DNA of 15,051 bases from an uncultured Pseudomonas sp. Lineage in GTDB: Bacteria > Pseudomonadota > Gammaproteobacteria > Pseudomonadales > Pseudomonadaceae. The stretch lies in NCBI RefSeq assembly GCF_946885885.1, contig NZ_CAMPHN010000105.1:1-15051 (forward strand), in the 5' to 3' direction. The notes below the pieces were generated by a model, which did not search any database, was not told the DNA's origin, and worked only from the letters and a program-made list of their open reading frames with translations. Positions 1 through 8,860 of the stretch are shown here, piece by piece. Numbering within the stretch: the first letter of the stretch is position 1; every line of letters begins with the position of its first letter. The position numbers and the translations under genes are program-made.

Positions 1-12
1 GCGCCGGAAGAG

Positions 13-46
13 GTGCGCATTATAGGCACACAGAAATTCTCGTCAA
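13..46 (-). promoter_or_regulatory. Strong sigma70 promoter, rRNA-operon-like, reading leftwards out of the window
   Basis: Read on the minus strand, a -35 box TTGACG (46-41) is followed by a 16-base spacer and a perfect TATAAT (24-19), then the GC-rich discriminator GCGCACC (18-12 region). The sequence just upstream on that strand (47-80) is AT-rich with A and T tracts, like an UP element. Near-consensus boxes, a short spacer, a GC discriminator and an UP-like tract are the known hallmarks of stringently controlled stable-RNA promoters. An rRNA operon immediately to the left is inferred. The window ends before any rRNA sequence could be seen, so a different highly expressed gene is possible. 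Confidence 0.65.
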
Positions 47-166
47 CGCTTATTTGGCATTATCTGAAAATCAATTCACATCCGCGGCTAGCACCCATCC
101 AAGACAGGCGTATTGTTAGCCGCACCAGAGAGAAGCAAGTTACCGAACGGACAATCCAGAAACGAC

Positions 167-196
167 AAAGCCGCTGATGCAGGCATCAACGGCTTT
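167..196 (-). terminator. Intrinsic terminator of pssA
   Basis: Arms AAAGCCG (167-173) and CGGCTTT (190-196) pair. After one mismatch, TGATG (175-179) pairs with CATCA (184-188) around the tetraloop CAGG. On the minus strand the hairpin ends in CTTT followed by GTCGTTTC, a weak T-rich tail, 16 bases after the pssA stop codon. The promoter at 13-46 lies beyond it, so it also insulates the two transcripts. Confidence 0.75.
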
Positions 197-212
197 GCGA
201 ATAACAACAGTA

Positions 213-1028
213 TTACTCGACGCTTTTACGGCGACGCAGCTGCAGCAGGTACTGGATAGGTCCCGAAGCGGCATACGCCAGGAAGATGATCAGCAACACA
301 CGTGGCGGATCGCTGAACACCACGGCGAAAACCAGCACCACCACGAGGATCGCCACGAACGGCACCCTCCCCTTCAGATCAAGATCCTTGAAGCTGTGGT
401 ACTTGATATTGCTGACCATCAGTACGCCAGCGGCAGCCACAAGTATTGCAACGGCAAAGGCCATGTTCGACCCCTTGATACCGAAGTCACTGAAGGCCCA
501 TACGGTCCCCGCGACCACCCCCGCCGCCGCTGGGCTGGCGAGACCGATGAAATAGCGCTTATCGGCACTGCCGATCTGCGTATTGAACCGGGCCAAGCGC
601 AATGCCGCGCCAGCCACATAGATGAAGGCGACCATCCAGCCGACCTTGCCCATGCTGCCCAATGCCCACTCGAACGCCAGCAATGCCGGCGCCACACCGA
701 ACGCAACCATGTCGGACAGCGAATCGTATTCCGCGCCAAACGCACTCTGGGTATTGGTCAGACGCGCAACACGTCCATCCAGACCATCGAGCACCATGGC
801 GACGAACACCGCGGCAGCCGCCACATAGAAATTACCGTTCATGGCATTGATGATGGCGTAGAAGCCGGCGAACAAATTAGCCGTGGTGAACAGGTTCGGC
901 AGCAGGTAAATACCGCGATGACGCACCTTGCGCCCCTCGGCGTCATGCCCTTCCTCTATATGTTCATCAATAGGCAGCAAGCTCTCTGCATCGGCGGGAG
1001 ACTGGGGCTCATCTGGACGTTCGTTCAT
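213..1028 (-). CDS. pssA: CDP-diacylglycerol--serine O-phosphatidyltransferase
   Basis: This integral inner-membrane enzyme joins CDP-diacylglycerol and L-serine to give phosphatidylserine and CMP, the first committed step to phosphatidylethanolamine. From the ATG at 1028 the protein has 271 residues. The full CDP-alcohol phosphatidyltransferase signature DxxDGxxARx8GxxxDxxxD is present at residues 81-106, with its four aspartates D81, D84, D102 and D106. A charged N-terminal tail of about 40 residues is followed by several hydrophobic segments and a basic C-terminus. A GTG at 1037 also opens this frame, but AAGG at 1037-1040 sits eight bases before the ATG at 1028, which decides the start. 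The gene lies after ilvC but is separated from it by a strong terminator, so it is probably transcribed on its own. Family assignment is firm; the type II (membrane) class is inferred from the hydrophobic segments. Confidence 0.96.
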   Translation of the reverse strand: MNERPDEPQSPADAESLLPIDEHIEEGHDAEGRKVRHRGIYLLPNLFTTANLFAGFYAIINAMNGNFYVAAAAVFVAMVLDGLDGRVARLTNTQSAFGAEYDSLSDMVAFGVAPALLAFEWALGSMGKVGWMVAFIYVAGAALRLARFNTQIGSADKRYFIGLASPAAAGVVAGTVWAFSDFGIKGSNMAFAVAILVAAAGVLMVSNIKYHSFKDLDLKGRVPFVAILVVVLVFAVVFSDPPRVLLIIFLAYAASGPIQYLLQLRRRKSVE

Positions 1029-1073
1029 GAACAACACCTTGCAACGGATTTGAAAATTTCGACAGGCTCGGCC

Positions 1074-1102
1074 GATACACGTTCGGCATTCGACCCGGTC
1101 AA
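1074..1102 (-). promoter_or_regulatory. Candidate promoter for pssA
   Basis: On the minus strand TTGACC (1102-1097) is separated by 17 bases from TGTATC (1079-1074). The -35 box is good and the -10 box is poor (three of six). It lies between the ilvC terminator and the pssA ATG, where an independent promoter is needed. Confidence 0.35.
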
Positions 1103-1136
1103 TACCCTGGCTTTATACCAGAAGCCTTGCGACACC

Positions 1137-1170
1137 ATGAAAAAACGCGGCCTTAGCCGCGTTTTTTCAT
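1137..1170 (-). terminator. Perfect palindromic intrinsic terminator after ilvC
   Basis: Fifteen-base arms, ATGAAAAAACGCGGC (1137-1151) and its exact complement (1156-1170), flank a CTTA loop. A GCCGCG core runs straight into six T on either strand, 12 bases after the ilvC stop. The symmetry makes it able to stop transcription from both directions. It ends the ilvIHC transcript before pssA. Confidence 0.93.
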
Positions 1171-1182
1171 ACCGAAAAAGCC

Positions 1183-2735
<1,553 letters not shown>

Positions 2736-2737
2736 GA

Positions 2738-4462
2738 TTAGGTACGCTCCGTCTTGCTCAGCCACATATCGCGCATCGCACCGTCTTTGATCTGCATCGG
2801 ATAAACGTGCTCACTGGTATCGACCTGGATATCGAGGAATACCAGACGGTCTTTCAGGGCGAATGCCTCTTCCATCTTCGGCTTGAGATCCTTCAGGTCG
2901 GTGATGCGCATACCGACATGACCGTAGGCCTCGGCCAGCTTGACGAAATCAGGCAGGGACTCCATATACGAGTGCGAGTGACGGCTGCTGTACATCATGT
3001 CCTGCCACTGACGCACCATACCCAGCGCACCGTTGTTCAGGTTGACGATCTTCACCGGCAGGTCGTACTGCAGGCACGTCGACAATTCCTGGATATTCAT
3101 CTGGATACTGCCTTCGCCGGTGACGCAGGCGACATCCTGATCGGGGAAGCTCAGTTTGACGCCCATGGCCGCGGGAAAACCGAAGCCCATGGTGCCGAGG
3201 CCACCGGAGTTGATCCAACGATTGGGCTTGTTGAAGCGGTAATACTGCGCCGCGAACATCTGGTGTTGGCCCACGTCGGAGGTGACGAACGCATCGCCGC
3301 CAGTCACTTCGGACAGGGTCTCGATCACCGTTTGCGGTTTGATGATGCTGCCGTCGCCTTTCTCGTACGGGAACATACCGCGGCTACCGCGCCATTCTTC
3401 GATCTGCTTCCACCAGCTCGACAGCGCCTCTTTATTGAGGTGCTCGCCAATCTCCTTGAGGATCGCGACCATTTCGGTCATTACGCTATCGACCGGGCCG
3501 ACGATCGGGATATCCGCCTTGATGGTCTTGGAGATGGATGCCGGGTCGATGTCGACATGGATGATTTTGGCGTTCGGACAGAACTTGCTCGCACCGTTGA
3601 TCACCCGGTCGTCGAAGCGCGCGCCGACGGCGAGGATCACGTCGGCATGGTGCATCGCCAGATTGGCGGTGTAGCTGCCGTGCATACCGAGCATGCCGAG
3701 GAATTGGCGATCGGTGCCCGGGTAGCCGCCCAAGCCCATCAGAGTATTGGTTACCGGCAGATTGAGCATTTGCGCCAGCTCGGTCAGCGGCGCCGCGGCG
3801 CCGCCCATGATGACGCCACCACCGGAGTAGACGATCGGACGCTTAGCGCTCAGCAGCAACTCGGCGGCTTTGCGGATCTGGCCGGAGTGGCCCCGTAGCG
3901 CCGGGCTATAGGAGCGCAACTTGACCTTCTTCGGATAGATGTACTCGAACTTCTCGGCCGGGTTGGTCATGTCCTTGGGAATATCGACGACCACAGGACC
4001 TGGGCGGCCGGATTGCGCAAGATAGAATGCTTTCTTCAAGACTTCGGGGATTTCCGAGGCGTGCTTGATCATGAAGCTATGCTTCACGATAGGCCTGGAG
4101 ATACCGATCATGTCGGTTTCCTGGAAGGCATCGGTACCGACCATGTTGCTCGGCACTTGGCCGGAGAGCACGACCATCGGGATCGAGTCCATATAGGCGG
4201 TCGCGATACCAGTGATGGCATTGGTCGCACCTGGACCGGAGGTCACCAGCACCACGCCGGCTTTACCGGTAGCGCGGGCATAGCCATCGGCCATATGGGT
4301 AGCCGCTTGCTCGTGACGAACCAGGATGTGATTGACTTCCGGTTCCTTGAACAGGGCATCGTAAATATGCAGCAGAGCACCGCCCGGGTACCCGTATATA
4401 TTTTTAACGCCTTCGTCACGCAGGAAGCGGACGACCATTTCAGCGCCGGATAAAAGCTCCAC
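2738..4462 (-). CDS. ilvI: Acetolactate synthase large (catalytic) subunit
   Basis: Thiamine-diphosphate- and FAD-dependent enzyme that condenses two pyruvates to 2-acetolactate, or pyruvate with 2-ketobutyrate, the first common step to valine, leucine and isoleucine. It has 574 residues, the usual length. In order: TPP-binding N-domain with YGYPGGA (23-29) and catalytic glutamate E51 in RHEQAA; central FAD-type domain (about 190-330); C-terminal TPP domain with GEG at 449-451 and NN at 476-477. The usual GDG aspartate is a glutamate here. Two GTG codons could start the frame (4471 and 4462). AGAGGTG at 4475-4469 lies six bases before the GTG at 4462 and overlaps the other, so translation starts at 4462, giving MELLSG. 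It is first in the ilvIHC operon and follows a long leader. Confidence 0.97.
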   Translation of the reverse strand: MELLSGAEMVVRFLRDEGVKNIYGYPGGALLHIYDALFKEPEVNHILVRHEQAATHMADGYARATGKAGVVLVTSGPGATNAITGIATAYMDSIPMVVLSGQVPSNMVGTDAFQETDMIGISRPIVKHSFMIKHASEIPEVLKKAFYLAQSGRPGPVVVDIPKDMTNPAEKFEYIYPKKVKLRSYSPALRGHSGQIRKAAELLLSAKRPIVYSGGGVIMGGAAAPLTELAQMLNLPVTNTLMGLGGYPGTDRQFLGMLGMHGSYTANLAMHHADVILAVGARFDDRVINGASKFCPNAKIIHVDIDPASISKTIKADIPIVGPVDSVMTEMVAILKEIGEHLNKEALSSWWKQIEEWRGSRGMFPYEKGDGSIIKPQTVIETLSEVTGGDAFVTSDVGQHQMFAAQYYRFNKPNRWINSGGLGTMGFGFPAAMGVKLSFPDQDVACVTGEGSIQMNIQELSTCLQYDLPVKIVNLNNGALGMVRQWQDMMYSSRHSHSYMESLPDFVKLAEAYGHVGMRITDLKDLKPKMEEAFALKDRLVFLDIQVDTSEHVYPMQIKDGAMRDMWLSKTERT

Positions 4463-4720
4463 GTTGTTCACCTCTAAAACGCCAGAAAACCGCCCACAGC
4501 GGGACGGCCTAAGATAGGTTTACTGCCAAGCAGAGCATGAGCGACGGTGGTCGCCGACTACGTCAGCTACTACTGAGCGAGTATTGGGAGCACCCCAAAG
4601 TGTTGCGGGGCTTTCCCACCCAGCGCGAGGTAACGCGTTGCGGGTGTAACAGGTCGGCGCGGGTAGCACCTCATGTCTGCTGAGCTAAAGCCTGCTTGCG
4701 GCGGACTCCACTACAGCGAA
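4463..4720 (-). promoter_or_regulatory. Long structured 5' leader of ilvI
   Basis: About 258 bases separate the predicted transcription start from the ilvI GTG. On the minus strand, from 5' to 3', I see a hairpin TCCAC/GTGGA at 4726-4707 and a long-range stem pairing 4666-4657 (CTACCCGCGC) with 4626-4616 (one bulged base). A further stem at about 4617-4586 combines GGG/CCC, AGC/GCT and CCCC/GGGG blocks, a small GCGAC/GTCGC hairpin lies near 4550, and an intrinsic-terminator-like hairpin sits at 4507-4486. Two short frames lie in it, 4674-4570 (34 codons) and 4538-4509 (9 codons), neither with a good ribosome site. Regulation of the operon through this RNA is inferred; the fold was done by eye. 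Confidence 0.45.
4486..4507 (-). terminator. Attenuator-like hairpin just upstream of ilvI
   Basis: On the minus strand CCG-T-CCC (4507-4501) pairs with GGGCGG (4495-4490) around GCTGT, with one bulged T. It is followed by TTTT (4489-4486) and a second TTTT ten bases from the first run's start. It lies between the promoter and the ribosome site, so termination here would prevent expression of ilvIHC. Confidence 0.5.
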
Positions 4721-4726
4721 CGTGGA

Positions 4727-4755
4727 ATTGTTCGGATTCGCCGGGGGCAAGTCAA
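4727..4755 (-). promoter_or_regulatory. Promoter of the ilvIHC operon
   Basis: On the minus strand TTGACT (4755-4750) is followed by a 17-base spacer and AACAAT (4732-4727), five and four of six consensus bases. Predicted transcription start is near 4720, about 258 bases before the ilvI start codon. Confidence 0.6.
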
Positions 4756-4802
4756 GTAATCCGTGACGGATTCTGCAATCTTCTGCGCTAACTGCGCGCG
4801 GG

Positions 4803-4830
4803 ATGACGATTCCGGTGTTTTGGTTATAGT
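4803..4830 (+). promoter_or_regulatory. Promoter for the DUF4124 gene
   Basis: ATGACG (4803-4808), a 16-base spacer and TATAGT (4825-4830) form a good sigma70 pair, predicting a start near 4837. A second -10-like CATAAT at 4851-4856 is closer to the gene but lacks a clear -35. The promoter diverges from that of ilvI about 70 bases away. Confidence 0.5.
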
Positions 4831-4882
4831 CACTAGCGGGTTTTACAGCTCATAATTTGGCAGCCTACAAAAAGGAAACAGC

Positions 4883-5323
4883 ATGCGCCGTATTATCCTC
4901 ACTAGCAGCTTGCTACTGGCCCTGAGCGCAACCGCCATGGCCAGCCAGGTATACAAATGGGTCGATGCTCAAGGCGTCACGCATTTCGGTTCGCAACCGC
5001 CACAAGGCCAGGAAGCGACCAGCATCAATACCTCTGCCGCACCGCCCAAAGCAGCGGAGCAGGAAGCAGAGCCCGTCCCGACGTTCGAAAGCATTGCCGA
5101 TCCCGAACAAGCCGCTTTCGATAAGAAGGCGAAGGAAGAGGTCGCGGCTAAGGAAGCTGAACGCAAGAAATACTGCGAAGACGTCCGGACCAATCTGGCG
5201 CAGCTGGAAAACAACCCGCGAATTCGCGTGGAAGAGAAAGGCGAAGTACGTCGTTTAAGCGAAGAAGAGCGCCAGCAGCGCATCGCCGATGCCAAAGCCG
5301 CGATTGCGGAAAACTGCAAATAA
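4883..5323 (+). CDS. Exported DUF4124-domain protein
   Basis: A 146-residue protein of unknown function. Residues 1-20 are a typical Sec signal peptide (MRR, hydrophobic stretch, AMA then SQ), so it should be cleaved after about residue 20 and released into the periplasm. Directly after comes the DUF4124 signature VYKWVDAQGVTHFGSQPP (23-40), a short beta-rich module common in Pseudomonas envelope proteins. A Pro/Ala/Glu-rich linker follows, then a highly charged helical region (about 75-143) rich in Lys, Glu and Arg that is likely coiled coil. Two cysteines (near residues 98 and 145) could form a disulfide. AAGGA at 4872-4876 supports the ATG. It is a single gene with its own promoter, in the same position as a DUF4124 gene in P. 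aeruginosa. No enzymatic motif is visible. Confidence 0.9.
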   Translation: MRRIILTSSLLLALSATAMASQVYKWVDAQGVTHFGSQPPQGQEATSINTSAAPPKAAEQEAEPVPTFESIADPEQAAFDKKAKEEVAAKEAERKKYCEDVRTNLAQLENNPRIRVEEKGEVRRLSEEERQQRIADAKAAIAENCK

Positions 5324-5337
5324 TCCAAATGGTGTGA

Positions 5338-5394
5338 CAGTGCTGCATTGCACTGACGGCCGGCGCATGCGGCGATAACCCTCGCCGCCGCCGG
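5338..5394. terminator. Tandem GC-rich hairpins between convergent genes
   Basis: CAGTGC (5338-5343) pairs with GCACTG (5350-5355). Next, GCGGCGA (5369-5375) pairs with TCGCCGC (5382-5388), extended by CCGGCG (5360-5365) and CGCCGG (5389-5394). No clear T-run follows on either strand, so it could terminate poorly or protect mRNA 3' ends of the two convergent genes. Confidence 0.5.
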
Positions 5395-5457
5395 TCAATA
5401 CGTTTCCGCAGTGAATGCGTCCTGCAGCACCCAACGCGCTAACAGCACCATATTTCG

Positions 5458-5787
5458 CTAGCGCACACCGCCGATCAATCGATCGAACTCACCCAACAAA
5501 CGCATAAGTACTTCGGCCTGCTCGTTACGCGAGCCATACACTTGCTCTGCCATGGGCTGAATCCCGGAAACGCTCGGCAATACCGCGCCGTTTTCCAGCA
5601 TGTGCTTCATGCGCGGCAAAAATATCCACTGTAGCCACTGATCGAACGCCATGCTGTCGACGCAGAAAGGCTCCTGACTGGCCAATGCTTGCTCGCTTGG
5701 CGGTTCGATTTGCCACCAGCCCTGTACCCGCAGTTCGCGCTCGATCAGCAACAACTGCTGAGCCAGCACCGGTATCCGCGCATCCAT
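5458..5787 (-). CDS. yqcC: YqcC family protein (DUF446)
   Basis: A 109-residue soluble protein of the YqcC family, whose molecular role is unknown. The family look is clear: an N-terminal helix (residues 1-22), the WW-containing segment around GWWQIEPPSEQAL (about 23-35), then EPFCVDSMAFDQWLQWIFLPRM and a C-terminal helical part. There is no signal peptide or membrane segment. The ATG at 5787 shares its A with the TGA of lpoP (TGATG), so translation is coupled to lpoP; a TTG one codon earlier is a less likely start. In enterobacteria yqcC sits next to truC; here it is the last gene of ponB-lpoP-yqcC, which ties it by position to cell-wall synthesis without proving a role there. Confidence 0.88.
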   Translation of the reverse strand: MDARIPVLAQQLLLIERELRVQGWWQIEPPSEQALASQEPFCVDSMAFDQWLQWIFLPRMKHMLENGAVLPSVSGIQPMAEQVYGSRNEQAEVLMRLLGEFDRLIGGVR

Positions 5788-6473
5788 CAAAGGCTGACCC
5801 GCGCCTGCTCACGGGCCTGGGCCGCGCCGGCCGCGTCGCCTTGCCGCTCACGCGCCTGGGCGATCAGCTCCCACAGACTGGCCTGCAGCGCCGGGCGGCC
5901 ATTGGCATAGCTCAGGCCACGCCGAGCGAATTGCTCGGCCTGGGCCGCATCGCCTTGCGCCAGACGCACTTGCGCCAAACGATAGAGCACTTGCGGCTCA
6001 CGTGGCGCGATGCGCTGGGCGCGCTCCAAGCTGGATGCCGCGCCGTTCAGATCGCCAGCGCCCTGTTGCTGCTGCGCGGTGCTCAGCAACGCCAGAACCG
6101 GGCCGTCCAATTGCTCGTCGGCCGCCAAGCCGCCGCCGCTGGGAATACCACTCGGGGCACTCGGTGCGGGAGCGCTGTAGCCGCCGATATCGAGCGGCTC
6201 GCTGCCGACAGCGCCGCCCGATGGGCCGGTTGGCGCGGGGAAAGTCTGAATCGGCGCTGAACTGCCGCCACCCTGAGGCACCATGACCACCACGCCGGCG
6301 TCTTCGGGGACGCTTTGCGGCTGTGCCGAGGAGGCGCCATAACCACCCGCACCTTCTTGCTGTTCATAGACCGACGAACTGGAGTCGACCACCGGGATCG
6401 AGCCACGCTGCACCGAAGTACAGCCACCGAGCACGGCCGAAGCTGCTAAAACTGGAACAAACCACTTAATCAC
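5787..6473 (-). CDS. lpoP: TPR outer-membrane lipoprotein, PBP1b activator LpoP
   Basis: Predicted outer-membrane lipoprotein that reaches across the periplasm to stimulate peptidoglycan synthesis by PBP1b. This role was shown for P. aeruginosa LpoP and is transferred here by position and architecture. Residues 1-17 form a lipoprotein signal with lipobox LGGC and C18 as the lipidated cysteine. The following Thr, not Asp, fits outer-membrane sorting. Residues 20-118 are a low-complexity Gly/Ser/Pro/Ala linker, suited to spanning the periplasm. Residues 122-226 hold about three tetratricopeptide-like repeats (for example VLYRLAQVRLAQGDAAQAEQ). Translation begins at a GTG (6473), with GAGGA six bases upstream. 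The gene starts 16 bases after the ponB stop and overlaps yqcC by one base. Confidence 0.85.
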   Translation of the reverse strand: MIKWFVPVLAASAVLGGCTSVQRGSIPVVDSSSSVYEQQEGAGGYGASSAQPQSVPEDAGVVVMVPQGGGSSAPIQTFPAPTGPSGGAVGSEPLDIGGYSAPAPSAPSGIPSGGGLAADEQLDGPVLALLSTAQQQQGAGDLNGAASSLERAQRIAPREPQVLYRLAQVRLAQGDAAQAEQFARRGLSYANGRPALQASLWELIAQARERQGDAAGAAQAREQARVSL

Positions 6474-6489
6474 GTCACATCCTCTTCAA

Positions 6490-8808
6490 TTAGTCCAGCC
6501 AGCCGCGTACCCAATCCATCACCGAATCCACCGGCGCTTGCAGACCGCAAGCCGAGCCCGGAGCCGGCTCGCTGCCACGAATATACGGCATCTGCACGGC
6601 GCCCGGGCAGCTCGGATCGGAGCCCAGGCCGCTGTGCGGATCCATCCAGGCCTGCACGATATTGTCGGGCTGTGGCATATCCAACGGCAGCGGGTCGGCC
6701 CGGTACATGAAATCGGTCCAGACTTGCAGCGCGCCACTGGCGCCGGTAAAGGGGGTCGGCCCGTTATCGTCCCGCCCCATCCAGACCACCGCCAACAGAT
6801 CCTGACTGAAACCGGCGAACCAACTGTCGCGCGAATCGTTACTGGTACCAGTTTTACCGGCCAATGTGAGCGAACCGGGTAGGCGGTTATACACCGAGCG
6901 CCCGGTGCCCTCGCGCAGGGTGCGCTGCATGGCGCTCTGCAACAGGTAAATCGCGCCCGCATCGAAACGCTGCTGGATCTGGAATGGATAACGCTTGAGC
7001 GGCTCGCCTTCCGCGGTCAGGACGCTACGAATAGCGCGCAGCGGTGTGTTGAAACCGCCGTTGGCGATGGTTTGATACATATCCGCGACTTCCAGCGGAC
7101 TTAAAGCCCCCGCCCCGAGCAACATCGATGGATAAGCCGGCCATTGCTGTTCGACGCCCAGACGATCAAGGGTTTTGAGCACGGTCGGCACGCCCAGTTC
7201 CATGCCCAGTTTGACGCTCGACAGGTTGTAGGAATTGGCCAGGCTTTGATACAGATAAACGCTGCCATGGGCCTTGCGATCGTAGTTTTGCGGCGTCCAA
7301 ACCTGACCGTCCTGGCCTTTGATGGAGAAGGGTTGATCCTCCAGCCAACTGGTCAACGTGTACTGACTGGGGCGCTCCAACGCCGCCAGGTAGATCGCCG
7401 GTTTGATCAAAGAACCAATCGGCCGGACGGCGTCCAACGCTCGGTTAAAACCGGCAAAACGCGGTTGACGGCTACCGATCAGCACCTGGACCTCGCCGGT
7501 TTCCGGGTTGGTGACGACCATACCGGCCTCGACTTCGTCGGCACCTTTGCGCCCGGACATGCGCGTCAGCGAATCGAGCAAGGCAGTCTCGGCCTTGAGC
7601 TGCAGGATCGGGTCGAAGCTGGTGAAGATCCGCAACCCTTCCTCGGTCAGGTCCTGCTCGCGGTAGTCCTCACGCAACTGGCGCTTGACCAGGTCGAGAA
7701 ACGCCGGAAACGAGCTGTCGGCCATGCTGCCACGCTGCGTCACACCCAAAGGTTTCTGCTTCGCCGCAGCCGCCTGCTCCTGGGTGACCACGCCCTGCTC
7801 GACCAATACATCGAGCACCAGATTGCGCCGCTGCAACGCTCGCTCCGGTTGGCGCCGCGGATTGTAGTAGGTCGGCCCCTTGACCATGCCCACCAGCAAC
7901 GCCACCTGATCGAGTTTCAGCTCGGATAGCGGTTGGCTGAAGAAATACTGACTGGCCAGACCGAAGCCATGCACCGCACGCTGGCCGTCTTGCCCCAGGA
8001 ACACCTCGTTGAGGTAGGCCTCGAGGATCTCCTTCTTGTCGTAATGCAACTCCAACAGCACCGCCATCATGGCTTCGGTCGCTTTACGGGCCAGAGTGCG
8101 CTCGTTGGTCAGGTAGAAGTTCTTCACCAACTGCTGGGTCAGGGTACTGCCACCCTGCCGCAACTGCCCCGCGGTGGCGTTGATCCACACCGCACGCGCG
8201 ATCCCCTTCGGCGAGACACCGAAGTGATTGAAAAACTCACGGTCCTCGATCGCCACCAAGGTTTCCGCCAAATAGGGCGGCAGCTGTTCCAGCTTGATCA
8301 GCAGGCGGTCTTCCTGATGCGCCGGATACAAGCCGCCAATCAGCATCGGCTCCAGGCGCGCGACAGCCAGATTGCCGCCATTGGCTTGATTAAGGCCGGC
8401 TACGTAGTCGCCGGAGAAGCGCACGCGTATGCGCTGGGCAGGTTCGCTGCTTTCATAGAACTGAAAGCCACGGGTATGCAATTCGAGGTTATTGCCGGCA
8501 ACCGACACCGCGCCAGGGCCATTGACCGAGGTTTCGCGGCGATAGCCGAGCGCGTCCAACTCCTGGAGAAAGTCGGCTTTACTCAGCTTTTGCCCAACGA
8601 ACAGCTCCAACGGCCTGGCATAGACCTTGGCGGGCACTGTCCAGCGCTTGCCGGAGAACTTCTCCTGCACTACGGCATCGAGGTACACCGCAAACACGGC
8701 GAGCACCACCAAACCGACCAGACTGAGCTTGATAGCCCAGCTGAGCCAGGGACGCATACCGCGCGAGCGCGGCTTGGAACGGGGACGAGAGGATCGGGAA
8801 CGAGTCAT
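6490..8808 (-). CDS. mrcB: Bifunctional penicillin-binding protein 1b (class A PBP)
   Basis: Also called ponB. This inner-membrane enzyme polymerises lipid II into glycan strands and cross-links their peptides. The 772-residue protein has a basic cytoplasmic tail (1-22), one transmembrane helix (about 23-43) and a UB2H-type domain (about 65-150). The GT51 domain follows (about 160-335), with catalytic E188 in AIEDREF and the motif QGGSTLTQQLVKN. The transpeptidase domain (about 420-720) carries S466-L-I-K469, S526-Y-N528 and K652-T-G654. All catalytic residues are present. The start at 8808 has no ribosome site, but a consensus -10 box lies nine bases before it; a later in-frame Met (residue 18) has none either, so 8808 is kept. 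It is first in ponB-lpoP-yqcC and divergent from the kinase/ATPase gene. Confidence 0.97.
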   Translation of the reverse strand: MTRSRSSRPRSKPRSRGMRPWLSWAIKLSLVGLVVLAVFAVYLDAVVQEKFSGKRWTVPAKVYARPLELFVGQKLSKADFLQELDALGYRRETSVNGPGAVSVAGNNLELHTRGFQFYESSEPAQRIRVRFSGDYVAGLNQANGGNLAVARLEPMLIGGLYPAHQEDRLLIKLEQLPPYLAETLVAIEDREFFNHFGVSPKGIARAVWINATAGQLRQGGSTLTQQLVKNFYLTNERTLARKATEAMMAVLLELHYDKKEILEAYLNEVFLGQDGQRAVHGFGLASQYFFSQPLSELKLDQVALLVGMVKGPTYYNPRRQPERALQRRNLVLDVLVEQGVVTQEQAAAAKQKPLGVTQRGSMADSSFPAFLDLVKRQLREDYREQDLTEEGLRIFTSFDPILQLKAETALLDSLTRMSGRKGADEVEAGMVVTNPETGEVQVLIGSRQPRFAGFNRALDAVRPIGSLIKPAIYLAALERPSQYTLTSWLEDQPFSIKGQDGQVWTPQNYDRKAHGSVYLYQSLANSYNLSSVKLGMELGVPTVLKTLDRLGVEQQWPAYPSMLLGAGALSPLEVADMYQTIANGGFNTPLRAIRSVLTAEGEPLKRYPFQIQQRFDAGAIYLLQSAMQRTLREGTGRSVYNRLPGSLTLAGKTGTSNDSRDSWFAGFSQDLLAVVWMGRDDNGPTPFTGASGALQVWTDFMYRADPLPLDMPQPDNIVQAWMDPHSGLGSDPSCPGAVQMPYIRGSEPAPGSACGLQAPVDSVMDWVRGWLD

Positions 8809-8816
8809 GGCGCGGC

Positions 8817-8822
8817 ATTATA
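8817..8822 (-). promoter_or_regulatory. Consensus -10 box for mrcB giving a near-leaderless mRNA
   Basis: On the minus strand a perfect TATAAT (8822-8817) predicts a start at about 8810, two bases before the ATG at 8808. No good -35 is found 16-18 bases upstream (CTGCTT at 17). There is no purine-rich ribosome site between the box and the ATG. Confidence 0.5.
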
Positions 8823-8860
8823 CGCATTTTGTCCGCCACAAGCAGACACAGCCCGGCGGT

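Noticed and set aside
2807..3898. 363-codon plus-strand frame
   Set aside because: Antisense to ilvI, which has unmistakable catalytic motifs.
4570..4674. 34-codon minus-strand frame in the ilvI leader as a regulatory peptide
   Set aside because: It has no ribosome site and no run of Ile, Val or Leu codons, so it is kept only as a remark in the leader entry.
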